64,000 bases of DNA from Pseudomonas denitrificans (nom. rej.) (GTDB lineage Bacteria; Pseudomonadota; Gammaproteobacteria; Pseudomonadales; Pseudomonadaceae). Each line of letters starts with the position of its first letter. Positions within the stretch are counted from its first letter, which is position 1. Shown in pieces: positions 10,798 to 19,271 of this stretch. Location of the stretch: assembly GCF_008807415.1 (NCBI RefSeq), contig NZ_CP043626.1, positions 806,001 through 870,000 of the forward strand, written 5' to 3'. The notes beneath the pieces were generated by a model. That model had not been told where the DNA came from and searched no databases. It was given only the letters and a program-made list of their open reading frames with translations. The position numbers were made by a program, and so were the translations under genes.

Positions 10798-11388
10798 TTG
10801 AACAAGCCGCAATCACTGTCCTTGCGCTATGACCCGCGCCAGCTCACCGACGAGGAGCTGGTGGAGCGTTCCCACGAGGAGCTCTACCACGTGACGCGGG
10901 CCTATGAAGAGCTGATGCGCCGATACCAGCGCACGCTGTTCAACGTCTGCGCGCGCTATCTGGGCAACGACCGGGACGCCGATGATGTGTGTCAAGAGGT
11001 CATGCTCAAGGTGCTGTATGGTCTGAAGAACTTCGAGGGAAAGTCGAAGTTCAAGACCTGGCTGTACAGCATCACTTACAACGAGTGCATTACCCAGTAT
11101 CGGAAGGAACGGCGCAAACGCAGATTGCTCGATGCGCTGAGTCTGGATCCAGTCGAGGAAGCCTCTGAAGAGAAGGCTCCGAAAGTCGAAGAACGGGGTG
11201 GACTAGACCGCTGGCTAGTTCATGTCAATCCCATTGATCGGGAAATCCTCGTGCTTCGATTTGTTGCGGAACTGGAGTTCCAGGAGATCGCCGACATCAT
11301 GCACATGGGGCTTAGCGCCACAAAGATGCGCTACAAACGTGCACTCGATCGAATGAGAGAAAAGTTTTCGAATGTGACGGAATCTTAG
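10798..11388 (+). CDS. sigX: ECF sigma factor SigX
   Basis: 196 residues. Sigma region 2 is at about 25-95 (RYQRTLFNVCARYLGNDRDADDVCQEVMLKVL) and region 4 at about 135-190 (REILVLRFVAELEFQEIADIMHMGLSATKMRYKRA). The start is a TTG giving MNKPQSLSLRYDPRQL, which fits the known SigX N-terminus; no ATG gives a full region 2. SigX directs transcription of oprF and of fatty-acid and envelope genes in P. aeruginosa. No dedicated anti-sigma gene is adjacent; the upstream membrane proteins CmaX/CmpX are the candidate inputs. Confidence 0.95.
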   Translation: MNKPQSLSLRYDPRQLTDEELVERSHEELYHVTRAYEELMRRYQRTLFNVCARYLGNDRDADDVCQEVMLKVLYGLKNFEGKSKFKTWLYSITYNECITQYRKERRKRRLLDALSLDPVEEASEEKAPKVEERGGLDRWLVHVNPIDREILVLRFVAELEFQEIADIMHMGLSATKMRYKRALDRMREKFSNVTES

Positions 11389-11399
11389 TCCGGGAAATA

Positions 11400-11428
11400 T
11401 TGTCTCTCTGTTTGGCAAGTTCTGATAA
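11400..11428 (+). promoter_or_regulatory. oprF: Possible sigma-70-type promoter of oprF
   Basis: TTGTCT at 11400-11405 and TGATAA at 11423-11428 are separated by 17 bases, inside the sigX-oprF gap. A perfect inverted repeat GGCAAGTT/AACTTGCC overlaps the -10. A SigX-dependent promoter is also expected in this gap from P. aeruginosa work but I could not place it with confidence. Confidence 0.45.
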
Positions 11429-11497
11429 ACTTGCCACCCAAGTTGTACGGCCTATGGTTAGGACAACTTATTGACCACCAAGATGGGGATTTAACGG

Positions 11498-12556
11498 ATG
11501 AAACTGAAGAACACCTTAGGCGTCGTAGTTGGCTCGCTGATCGCCACCGCCGCTGTCAATGCCTTCGCTCAAGGCCAGGGCGCCGTCGAAGTCGAAGCAT
11601 TCGGCAAGCGCTACTTCACCGACAGCACCCGCAACATGAAGAACGCGGACCTGTACGGCGGCTCCGTTGGTTACTTCCTGACCGACGACGTCGAGCTGGC
11701 TCTGTCCTACGGTGAGTACCACGACGTACGTGGCACCTACGAGACCGGCAACAAGAAGGTCCATGGCAACCTGAGCACTCTGGACGCCATCTACCACTTC
11801 GGCACTCCGGGTGCTGGCAACCTGCGTCCGTACGTTTCCGCCGGCGTTGGCCACCAGAGCCTGACCAACATCAACTCCGACAACGGTGGTCGTCAGAACC
11901 TGACCATGGCCATGGTCGGTACCGGTCTGAAGTACTACTTCACCGAAAACTTCTACGCCAAAGCCAGCCTCGACGGTCAGTATGGCCTGGAGAAGCGTGA
12001 GAACGGTCACCAGGGCGAGTGGATGGCTGGCCTGGGCGTCGGCATGAACTTCGGCGGCGGCGCCAAGCCGGCCCCGGCTCCCGAGCCGGTTGCTGAAGTC
12101 TGCTCCGACTCCGACAACGACGGCGTCTGCGACAACGTCGACAAGTGCCCGAACACCCCGGCCAACGTCACCGTTGACGCCAACGGCTGCCCGGCTGTTG
12201 CCGAAGTCGTTCGCGTTCAGCTGGACGTGAAGTTCGACTTCGACAAGTCCAAGGTTAAAGAGAACAGCTACGCTGACATCAAAAACCTGGCTGACTTCAT
12301 GAAGCAGTACCCGTCCACCTCCACCACCGTTGAAGGCCACACCGACTCCGTCGGCACCGACGCCTACAACCAGAAGCTGTCCGAGCGTCGTGCCAACGCC
12401 GTTCGTGACGTACTGGTCAACGAGTACGGTGTTGAAGGCGGCCGCGTAAACGCTGTTGGTTACGGCGAGTCCCGTCCGGTTGCTGACAACGCAACCGCCG
12501 AAGGCCGCGCTGTTAACCGCCGCGTAGAAGCCGAAGTGGAAGCCCAAGCCAAGTAA
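11498..12556 (+). CDS. oprF: Major outer-membrane porin OprF (OmpA family)
   Basis: 352 residues. Signal peptide MKLKNTLGVVVGSLIATAAV to about residue 24, then an eight-strand beta-barrel domain to about 180, a Pro/Ala hinge, and a cysteine-containing linker (CSDSDNDGVCDNVDKCPNTP and a fourth Cys) typical of Pseudomonas OprF. An OmpA-like peptidoglycan-binding domain follows (TTVEGHTDSVGTDAYNQKLSERR, about 280-345). It is the non-specific porin and structural anchor between outer membrane and peptidoglycan. Codon use is strongly biased (AAC, CTG, GGC), as expected for a highly expressed gene. It is flanked by its own promoter region and a strong terminator. Confidence 0.98.
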   Translation: MKLKNTLGVVVGSLIATAAVNAFAQGQGAVEVEAFGKRYFTDSTRNMKNADLYGGSVGYFLTDDVELALSYGEYHDVRGTYETGNKKVHGNLSTLDAIYHFGTPGAGNLRPYVSAGVGHQSLTNINSDNGGRQNLTMAMVGTGLKYYFTENFYAKASLDGQYGLEKRENGHQGEWMAGLGVGMNFGGGAKPAPAPEPVAEVCSDSDNDGVCDNVDKCPNTPANVTVDANGCPAVAEVVRVQLDVKFDFDKSKVKENSYADIKNLADFMKQYPSTSTTVEGHTDSVGTDAYNQKLSERRANAVRDVLVNEYGVEGGRVNAVGYGESRPVADNATAEGRAVNRRVEAEVEAQAK

Positions 12557-12574
12557 TTGGTCTGAGCTGACGAG

Positions 12575-12602
12575 AAAAACCCGGCCTAGGCCGGGTTTTT
12601 CT
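12575..12602 (+). terminator. Bidirectional terminator between oprF and cobA
   Basis: A near-perfect palindrome AAAAACCCGGCC-TA-GGCCGGGTTTTT serves oprF on the plus strand and the cobA end of the nirB operon on the minus strand. Confidence 0.9.
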
Positions 12603-12623
12603 TTGCCTGCAGGAAAGTGAATT

Positions 12624-13361
12624 TCAGGCGGTGCGGGCCAGGATTGCCTGCTGCGCAGCGGCGGCGACTTCGCCGATCACCAGGATTGCCGGGCTCTTCA
12701 GGGCGAAGCTCTGGGCGTCTTCCAGCATGTCGCCCAGCTGGCTGCGGTATTCGCGTTGGGCGGGCAGGGACGCGTTCTCGATCATCGCCACCGGCGTGCC
12801 GGCCGCCATGCCGCCTTCGAGCAGTCCGTCGCGGATTTCCGCCAGTTTCGCCACGCCCATGTACACCACCAGCGTTGTTCCGCCTTCGGCCAGGCCGCGC
12901 CAGTTCAGCGGGCTGTCGTCCTGGGTGTGTGCGGTCACCAGGGTCACACCCCGGCTGACACCACGCAGGGTTACGGAGATGCCGCACTGAGTTGCTGCTG
13001 CCAGCCCGGCAGTGATGCCGTTGACCAACTCACAATCGATGCCCCGCGCAATCAGCCACTCAGCTTCTTCGCCGCCACGGCCGAAGATGCACGGGTCGCC
13101 GCCTTTCAGGCGTGCGACGCGGCGCCCCTGGCGGGCGTAGCGCAGCATCAGGCGGTGGATAAAGTCCTGCGGGGTGGAGCGGCAGCCGCCACGTTTCCCG
13201 ACGCAAATCATTCGCGCCGAAGGGCAGTGCTCCAGCACCGCCGGATTCACCAGGTCGTCGATGAGCACCACGTCGGCCTGAGCCATGGCCCGGACGGCCT
13301 TCAGGGTCAGCAGTTCCGGGTCGCCGGGGCCGGCGCCGATCAGCCAGACTTTTCCACTCAT
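12624..13361 (-). CDS. cobA: Uroporphyrinogen-III C-methyltransferase (SUMT)
   Basis: 245 residues, normal for a stand-alone SUMT. The N-terminal glycine-rich motif VWLIGAGPGDPELLTLKA, the second signature LKGGDPCIFGRGGEEAEWL and GITAGLAAATQCGISVTLRGVSRGV are diagnostic. It uses SAM to methylate uroporphyrinogen III to precorrin-2, the branch point to siroheme and cobalamin. As last gene of nirB-nirD-nasC-cobA it would supply siroheme for NirB, so its primary job here is probably nitrite reduction. It starts 36 bases after nasC and ends at a strong terminator. Confidence 0.96.
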   Translation of the reverse strand: MSGKVWLIGAGPGDPELLTLKAVRAMAQADVVLIDDLVNPAVLEHCPSARMICVGKRGGCRSTPQDFIHRLMLRYARQGRRVARLKGGDPCIFGRGGEEAEWLIARGIDCELVNGITAGLAAATQCGISVTLRGVSRGVTLVTAHTQDDSPLNWRGLAEGGTTLVVYMGVAKLAEIRDGLLEGGMAAGTPVAMIENASLPAQREYRSQLGDMLEDAQSFALKSPAILVIGEVAAAAQQAILARTA

Positions 13362-13397
13362 GTTGTTCTCCTCAGGCTGCCGTCTTCGCGGCTTGGT

Positions 13398-16112
13398 TCA
13401 GGCGGTAGCGGCCAGTGGCTTCTGAGCCAGCAGGCGCTTGATTTCCGGTACGCAGGAGCCGCAGGCGGTCCCGCACTTGAGTTCGCATTTGAGACCTTCC
13501 AGGTCCAGGCCCTTGTCGATGCCTGCCTGGATGCGGCTCTGGCTGACGTTCAGGCAGTTGCACAGCGTCTTGTCCGCCGCCGCGCCGGCTTTACCCGGGG
13601 CGGCGCTGAGCGGGGCGAGCAGCCAGCGGCGCAGCTCCTGGTCGGCGCGGCCTTCCTTCCACAATTCGCGCAGCCAGGCGCGGGCGGCGGTTTCGCCGGC
13701 CAGGCGCAGCGAGACGATTCGCGATTGTTCGATACGCACGCGTTTGCCGACGGTGCGGCGCGGGTCGTCATAGGCCATGACCGGACCGTCGCCGAGGTCG
13801 AGCAGGGCGTCGATGCGGGCCAGCCAGTCCGCGCTGGGCGCTTCGTGGTGTGCGGCACGGATCACCAGTGCCGGGCGTTCACGGCCGGTGGGGCTGAAGC
13901 TGGCGTAGCGCAGGTCTTCGAACATCGGGCGCAGGGCGTCGAAGCGCTTCTGCACCTCACCTTCCACCAGCGCGAAGAACTGCCAGGGCAGCTCGATGCG
14001 GCTGACTTCCACCGTGGCGTGCTTCAGCTCGGGCTGGCGCGACAGCGGGTCCACCGCCGGCAGGGTCAGCACGTTGATGCCCAGGCCCTTGAGGAAGCGG
14101 TCGCCCCAGTGCATCGGCAGGAAGGCCTGGCCGGGACGCAGGCGGTCGTCGGCTTGCACCGGCAGCACCAGTTCGCCACGGCGACTGTGCAGGCGAACCA
14201 GTTGGCCGTCGCTGATGCGCCGGCGGCGCAGCTCGTCCGGGTGCAGGCCGAGCACAGCTTCTTCCACGTGGCCGAACAGTTGCGGCGCGGTGCCGGTACG
14301 GGTCATGCCATGCCACTGATCGCGCAGGCGGCCGGTGTTGAGGATCAGCGGGTAACGTGCATCGCGCTTTTCCTTCGGTGCTCGGTAGGGCTCGGCGATC
14401 AGCCGCGCGCGGCCATTGATGGTGGGGAACTGTCCGTCGCCATACAGGCGTTCGGTGCCTTGGGTAGCGCCGGTGCGGAAGGGCCATTGCTGCGGGCCAC
14501 GGGTGTCCAGCAGGGCGTAGTCGACGCCGGACAGATCAAGATCACGATCACGGGTCAGCAGCTTGAATTCGTCGAACAGCGAGGACGGCGAATCGAAGTC
14601 GAACAGGCTGTTTTCGCCGGGGCGCAGGCGCTGCTCGAGGCGGCGGGCGAAGTCGCAGACGATGTTCCAGTCCGCCCGCGCCTCGCCGATGGCCGGGATG
14701 GCCGGGCGCACGTGGCTGATGCGGCGTTCGGAGTTGGTCACCGTGCCTTCCTTCTCGCCCCAGCTGGCGGCCGGCAGCAGCAGGTCGGCGTACTGGCAGG
14801 TCTCGCTGGTGGTGAAGGCTTCCTGGACGATGACGAACGGGCAGGCGGCCAGGGCTTCGCGCACGCGGGTCTGGTCTGGCAGTGATTGGGCCGGGTTGGT
14901 GCAGGCGATCCACAGGGCCTTGATGCGCCCGTCGCGTACTGCGTCGAAGAGTTCGATGGCGCTCAGGCCGGGGTTCTCCGGCAGTTGTTCGACACCCCAG
15001 TAAGCAGCCACTTCGGCACGGTGTTCGGCGTTGGCCGCCTCGCGGTGGCCGGGCAGCAGGTTGGACAGGCTGCCAGTCTCGCGGCCGCCCATGGCATTGG
15101 GTTGGCCGGTGAGGGAGAAGGGGCCGGCACCGGGGCGGCCGATCTGCCCGGTGGCCAGGTGCAGGTTGATCAGCGCACTGTTCTTCGCGCTACCGGCGGT
15201 GGACTGGTTCAGCCCCATGCACCAGAGCGAGAGGAAGGAAGGCGACTGGCCGATCCACTGGGCCGCGCGTTGCAGGTCGTCGACGGCGATGCCGCAGATT
15301 TCTGCGACGGCCAGCGGACCGTAGTCGCGTACCAGGGCCTTGAGTTCATCCAGGCCGTCGGTGTGGGCTTCGATGAAGGCGCGGTCGGTCCAGCCTTCCC
15401 AGAGCAGGATGTGCAGGATGCCGTGGAACAGCGCGACGTCGGTGCCGGGCAGGATCGCCAGATGCAGGTCGGCCTGCTCCGCGGTGTCGGTGACGCGCGG
15501 GTCGATGACGATCAGCTTCATCTCCGGGCGACGTGCGCGGGCCTCTTCCAGGCGGCGGAACAGTACCGGGTGGGCGTAGGCCATGTTGCTGCCGGCGATC
15601 ATCACGCAGTCGGCCAGTTCGATGTCCTCGTAGCTGCAGGGCGGGGCGTCTGCGCCCAGGCTGCGCTTGTAGCCGACCACCGCCGAGGACATGCACAGGC
15701 GCGAGTTGCTGTCGATGTTGTTGGTGCCGACCAGGGCGCGGGCGAGCTTGTTGAAGGCGTAGTAGTCCTCGGTCAGCAGCTGGCCTGAGACGTAGAAGGC
15801 CACGCTGTCCGGCCCGTGCTCGCGGAGGGTTTCGGCGAAGACGCCGGCGGCATGCTCCAGTGCGGTGTCCCAGTCGGTGCGGGCGCGTGACAGTCCCTTG
15901 CCCAGGCGCAGCTCCGGGAATTGCGCGCGGGCGTCCGCGTCGCCGGTGAGGTGCAGGGTCGAGCCCTTGCTGCACAGGCGGCCGAAGTTGGCCGGATGCT
16001 GCGGGTCGCCCTGTACGCCGAGGATGCGCTCGTCGTCGTGCTCGATCAGTACACCGCAACCCACGCCGCAGTAGCAGCAGGTGGAGGCAGTAGTGCGACG
16101 GTTGTGGGTCAT
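13398..16112 (-). CDS. nasC: Assimilatory nitrate reductase, molybdopterin catalytic subunit
   Basis: 904 residues. The N-terminal [4Fe-4S] motif is CxxCxxxC at residues 12, 15 and 19 with the fourth Cys at 47 (GRLCSKG). Molybdopterin oxidoreductase blocks follow (GTNNIDSNSRLCMSSAVVGY; GRPGAGPFSLTGQPNAMGGRE), then the dinucleotide-binding domain (LNTGRLRDQWHGMTRTG). The C-terminus carries a BFD-like [2Fe-2S] domain with CNCLN...CELKCGTACGSC (about 850-890), as in NasA/NasC reductases that take electrons from a flavoprotein or ferredoxin. No Tat signal, so it is cytoplasmic. It sits downstream of nirB-nirD in one operon. Naming of this gene differs between species (nasA/nasC). Confidence 0.95.
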   Translation of the reverse strand: MTHNRRTTASTCCYCGVGCGVLIEHDDERILGVQGDPQHPANFGRLCSKGSTLHLTGDADARAQFPELRLGKGLSRARTDWDTALEHAAGVFAETLREHGPDSVAFYVSGQLLTEDYYAFNKLARALVGTNNIDSNSRLCMSSAVVGYKRSLGADAPPCSYEDIELADCVMIAGSNMAYAHPVLFRRLEEARARRPEMKLIVIDPRVTDTAEQADLHLAILPGTDVALFHGILHILLWEGWTDRAFIEAHTDGLDELKALVRDYGPLAVAEICGIAVDDLQRAAQWIGQSPSFLSLWCMGLNQSTAGSAKNSALINLHLATGQIGRPGAGPFSLTGQPNAMGGRETGSLSNLLPGHREAANAEHRAEVAAYWGVEQLPENPGLSAIELFDAVRDGRIKALWIACTNPAQSLPDQTRVREALAACPFVIVQEAFTTSETCQYADLLLPAASWGEKEGTVTNSERRISHVRPAIPAIGEARADWNIVCDFARRLEQRLRPGENSLFDFDSPSSLFDEFKLLTRDRDLDLSGVDYALLDTRGPQQWPFRTGATQGTERLYGDGQFPTINGRARLIAEPYRAPKEKRDARYPLILNTGRLRDQWHGMTRTGTAPQLFGHVEEAVLGLHPDELRRRRISDGQLVRLHSRRGELVLPVQADDRLRPGQAFLPMHWGDRFLKGLGINVLTLPAVDPLSRQPELKHATVEVSRIELPWQFFALVEGEVQKRFDALRPMFEDLRYASFSPTGRERPALVIRAAHHEAPSADWLARIDALLDLGDGPVMAYDDPRRTVGKRVRIEQSRIVSLRLAGETAARAWLRELWKEGRADQELRRWLLAPLSAAPGKAGAAADKTLCNCLNVSQSRIQAGIDKGLDLEGLKCELKCGTACGSCVPEIKRLLAQKPLAATA

Positions 16113-16160
16113 GGCGCAGCCTCGCTCTGAATCGGAAGCAGGGAAATCAATCGCAGGGGA

Positions 16161-16490
16161 TCAGGCGCAGTGGGCGAGGTTGTCGCGCAGGGCCAGCAGC
16201 ACGCGACCATCTTTGATCTTTACCTCGTGGCGATGGGCGCAGCCCTGGTCGGGGGCCACGGCCTCGCCGCTGGCCAGTTCGATCTGCCAGTTGTGCAGCG
16301 GGCAGGCCACGCGCTTGCCGTAGATCAGGCCCTGGGACAGGGGGCCGCCCTTGTGCGGGCAGCGGTCGTCGAGGGCGAAGACCTCGTCATCGGAGGTGCG
16401 GAAGATCGCGATGTCGCCCTTGGGGCCGGCGATGACGCGCGAGCCCAGCGGGTTGATGTCGTCCAGGGCGCAGATGTCTAACCAGTTCAT
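16161..16490 (-). CDS. nirD: Nitrite reductase [NAD(P)H] small subunit
   Basis: 109 residues starting MNWLDICALDDINPLGSRVI. It is a Rieske-like fold with GPKGDIAIFRTSDDEVFALDDRC and the two half-motifs CPHKGGPLSQG and CPLHNWQIELASG. Here both cysteine-histidine pairs (C-x-H, C-x2-H) are present, as in true Rieske centres; many enterobacterial NirD proteins lack them. NirD partners NirB in reducing nitrite to ammonium with NAD(P)H. It lies between nirB and nasC with gaps of 56 and 48 bases. Confidence 0.95.
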   Translation of the reverse strand: MNWLDICALDDINPLGSRVIAGPKGDIAIFRTSDDEVFALDDRCPHKGGPLSQGLIYGKRVACPLHNWQIELASGEAVAPDQGCAHRHEVKIKDGRVLLALRDNLAHCA

Positions 16491-16546
16491 GGGGTGTCTC
16501 CGGCAATCGGGTAGTAGGGGCCCCGGTGGGGGGCCCGGCGGGGCAC

Positions 16547-18997
16547 TCAGGCGGGTTCCAGCTGCTTGAGGGGAATCCGTTCGAATTCCTTCTTCAGCGG
16601 CTGCTGGGCGATGCGCTCCTGCCACGGGTCCTGCTCCAGCGACAGGGAGAACTGCAGGCGGGCATTGAGCGCCTTGCGGTTTTCCGCGTCTTCCAGCACG
16701 GCTTTCTTGATGCGCTCCATGCCGACGCGCTGCAGGTAGTGCACGGTGCGTTCGAGGTAGAAGGCCTCCTCGCGGTAGAGCTGGAGGAAGGCGCCGCTGT
16801 ACTCGCGGACTTCGTCGGAGGTCTTGAGCTTGACGAAGAACTCCGCCACCTCGGTCTTGATCCCGCCGTTGCCGCCGATGTACAGCTCCCAGCCCGAATC
16901 CACACCGATGATGCCGATGTCCTTGATGCCGGCCTCGGCGCAGTTGCGCGGGCAGCCGGAGACCGCCAGCTTGACCTTGTGCGGCGACCACATGTTGAAC
17001 AGGTCGTGCTCGAGGTCGATGCCCAACTGGGTCGAGTTCTGCGTGCCGAAACGGCAGAACTCGCTGCCGACGCAGGTCTTCACGGTGCGGATGGACTTGC
17101 CGTAGGCGTGGCCGGAGGGCATGTCCAGTTCCTTCCAGATCGCCGGCAGGTCGTCCTTTCTGATGCCCAGCAGGTCGATGCGCTGGCCGCCGGTGACCTT
17201 GACCATGGGTACCTGGTACTTGTCGGCGACGTCGGCGATGCGCCGCAGTTCGGCGGCGTTGGTGACGCCACCCCACATACGCGGGACTACCGAGTAGGTG
17301 CCGTCCTTCTGGATGTTGGCGTGGGCGCGCTCGTTGATCAGGCGCGACTGCGGGTCGTCCTTGGCTTCGCCCGGCCAGGTGGAGATCAGGTAGTAGTTCA
17401 GCGCCGGGCGGCAGGTGGCGCAGCCGTCCGGGGTGCGCCAGTCCATGAAGCGCACGGCGCTGCTCAGGGTGATCAGGTGATGGTCGCGGATCGCCTGGCG
17501 TACCTGGCCGTGGTTGAGGTCGCTGCAGCCGCAGATGGCCTTTTCGCTCTTGGGCTTCACGTCCGCCGCGCCGCCCACGGTGTTGATCAGGATCTGCTCG
17601 ACAAGCCCGGCGCAGGAGCCGCAGGAGCTGGCGGCCTTGGTGTGCTTCTTCACCTCGTCGACGCTGAACAGGCCGTTCTCCTGGATCGCCTTGACGATGG
17701 TGCCCTTGCATACGCCGTTGCAGCCGCAGACTTCGGCGGTGTCGGGCATGTTCGCTGCGCTGTTCTGGCCCTGGTGGCCGACGTCGCCGATGCTGCTCTC
17801 GCCGAACATCAGGTGGTCGCGGATTTCGCCGACGTTGTGGTTCTCGCGGATCTGCCGGAAGTACCAGCCGCCATCGGCGGTGTCGCCGTAGAGGCAGGCA
17901 CCGACCAGCACGTCGTCCTTGATCACCAGTTTCTTGTACACGCCGCCGATGGGATCGGAGAGGGTGATGGTCTCGGTGCCTTCGCCGCCCATGAACTGGC
18001 CGGCGGAGAACAGGTCGATGCCGGTGACCTTGAGCTTGGTGGAGGTCACCGAGCCCTGGTAGCGGGCGAAGCCGAGCATGGCCAGGTGGTTGGCGCAGAC
18101 CTTGGCCTGCTCGAACAGCGGGGCCACCAGGCCATAGGCGATGCCGCGGTGGCTGGCGCATTCGCCCAGGGCGTAGATGCGCGGGTCATAGGTCTGCAGG
18201 GTGTCGTTGACCAGGATGCCGCGGTTGCAGGGCAGGCCGGTCTTCTCCGCCAGTTCGGTGTTGGGGCGGATGCCGGCGGCCATCACCACCAGGTCGGCGG
18301 CGATCACTTCGCCGTCCTTGAAGCGGATGGCGCAGACGCGGCCGCTGCCGTCGTCGATCAGTTCTTCGGTGTGGGTGTTCAGGCGGAAGTTGATGCCGCG
18401 TGATTCCAGCGCTTCCTGCAGCAGCTTGCCGGCGGTGCGGTCCAGCTGGCGCTCCAGCAGCCAGTCGGAGAGGTGCACCACGGTGACATCCATGCCGCGC
18501 TGCTTGAGGCCGTTGGCCGCTTCCAGGCCGAGCAGGCCGCCGCCGATGACCACTGCATGGCTGTGGGTCCCGGCGGTGTCGATCATGGTCTGGGTGTCGG
18601 CGATGTCGCGGTAGCCGATCACGCCCTGCAGGCGGCTGCCCGGCACCGGCAGGATGAAGGGATTGGAGCCGGTGGCAATCAGCAGTCGATCGTACTCGGC
18701 CTCGGTGCCGTCTTCGGCGTAGACCTTGCGGCGATGACGGTCGATGCGGCTGACCTTGCGGTTGAGCAGCAGGCGAATGCCATTCTCGCTGTACCAGTTG
18801 AGGTCGTTGAGGACGATGTCCTCGAAGGCCTGCTCACCGGCCAGCACGGGGGAGAGCAGGATGCGGTTGTAGTTGGGGTGGGGCTCGGCGCCGAACACGG
18901 TGATGTCGTAAAGATCGGGGGCGATCTTCAACAGTTCTTCCAGGGTCCGCACACCGGCCATGCCGTTGCCGATCAGTACGAGCTTGAGCTTCTTCAT
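16547..18997 (-). CDS. nirB: Nitrite reductase [NAD(P)H] large subunit
   Basis: 816 residues. Domains: FAD/NAD(P)-binding reductase (about 1-390, with GNGMAG and VVIGGGLLGLEAA), two BFD-like [2Fe-2S] regions (CGCNGVC...SSCGSC at 424-462; CGCSDLN...CATC at 489-529), the ferredoxin-like half-domain (about 550-625), and the siroheme/[4Fe-4S] module with Cys642 and Cys648 (TCVGSEFC) and Cys682 and Cys686 (GCPRNC). It catalyses six-electron reduction of nitrite to ammonium in the cytoplasm. It is the first gene of nirB-nirD-nasC-cobA. Its leader contains a sigma-54 promoter, two hexaloop hairpins and a terminator, pointing to NtrC plus NasT antitermination control. Confidence 0.97.
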   Translation of the reverse strand: MKKLKLVLIGNGMAGVRTLEELLKIAPDLYDITVFGAEPHPNYNRILLSPVLAGEQAFEDIVLNDLNWYSENGIRLLLNRKVSRIDRHRRKVYAEDGTEAEYDRLLIATGSNPFILPVPGSRLQGVIGYRDIADTQTMIDTAGTHSHAVVIGGGLLGLEAANGLKQRGMDVTVVHLSDWLLERQLDRTAGKLLQEALESRGINFRLNTHTEELIDDGSGRVCAIRFKDGEVIAADLVVMAAGIRPNTELAEKTGLPCNRGILVNDTLQTYDPRIYALGECASHRGIAYGLVAPLFEQAKVCANHLAMLGFARYQGSVTSTKLKVTGIDLFSAGQFMGGEGTETITLSDPIGGVYKKLVIKDDVLVGACLYGDTADGGWYFRQIRENHNVGEIRDHLMFGESSIGDVGHQGQNSAANMPDTAEVCGCNGVCKGTIVKAIQENGLFSVDEVKKHTKAASSCGSCAGLVEQILINTVGGAADVKPKSEKAICGCSDLNHGQVRQAIRDHHLITLSSAVRFMDWRTPDGCATCRPALNYYLISTWPGEAKDDPQSRLINERAHANIQKDGTYSVVPRMWGGVTNAAELRRIADVADKYQVPMVKVTGGQRIDLLGIRKDDLPAIWKELDMPSGHAYGKSIRTVKTCVGSEFCRFGTQNSTQLGIDLEHDLFNMWSPHKVKLAVSGCPRNCAEAGIKDIGIIGVDSGWELYIGGNGGIKTEVAEFFVKLKTSDEVREYSGAFLQLYREEAFYLERTVHYLQRVGMERIKKAVLEDAENRKALNARLQFSLSLEQDPWQERIAQQPLKKEFERIPLKQLEPA

Positions 18998-19033
18998 GTC
19001 AGGGCTCCGTCACGCAAAGCTGAAACACGGAAA

Positions 19034-19075
19034 ACAAAAAAGGCGTCCCGCCGGTTACCCAGCGAGGACGCCTTT
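19034..19075 (-). terminator. Leader attenuator terminator upstream of nirB
   Basis: On the minus strand the stem AAAGGCGTCC/GGACGCCTTT is followed by TTTTGTTTT, ending about 37 bases before the nirB start. Its position in the 5' leader rather than after a gene makes it a conditional (antitermination-controlled) terminator. Confidence 0.85.
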
Positions 19076-19082
19076 GTCCAAG

Positions 19083-19120
19083 TCCCGATCGATCGGGAAG
19101 TGCGAGCCTCTTCGTTGAGG
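19083..19120 (-). promoter_or_regulatory. Tandem hexaloop hairpins (ANTAR-type RNA element) in nirB leader
   Basis: On the minus strand CCTC-AACGAA-GAGG (19107-19120) is followed by TCCCG-ATCGAT-CGGGA (19083-19098). Both have six-base loops with A at loop position 1 and G at position 4, the known recognition pattern of ANTAR-domain antiterminators such as NasT. The leader terminator follows immediately. Confidence 0.8.
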
Positions 19121-19151
19121 GACGCGCTTTTGTAGATTGTTGAAACGGTTA

Positions 19152-19169
19152 TTGCAGGGGCTGTGCCAA
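19152..19169 (-). promoter_or_regulatory. Sigma-54 (-24/-12) promoter of the nirB operon
   Basis: The minus strand reads TTGGCACAGCCCCTGCAA: GG and GC are separated by exactly 10 bases as in the TGGCAC-N5-TTGCA consensus. The expected transcript start, about 12 bases downstream, places both hexaloop hairpins in the leader RNA. Confidence 0.8.
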
Positions 19170-19271
19170 CTTTCTCGGCCCCCGGTTTTCGGGGCTCTCG
19201 GCTGGCCTGTTCTGCCGGTTGGCCTTTTTGCTGCACTGCGGTGATGCGTTCTGAACCGATCTGGTGCGCCT

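Noticed and set aside
12756..14885. 709-codon plus-strand frame opposite cobA/nasC
   Set aside because: Shadow of GC-rich genes; no ribosome-binding site and no recognisable domain.
16526..18403. 625-codon plus-strand frame opposite nirB
   Set aside because: Antisense shadow of a gene with full set of conserved cofactor motifs.
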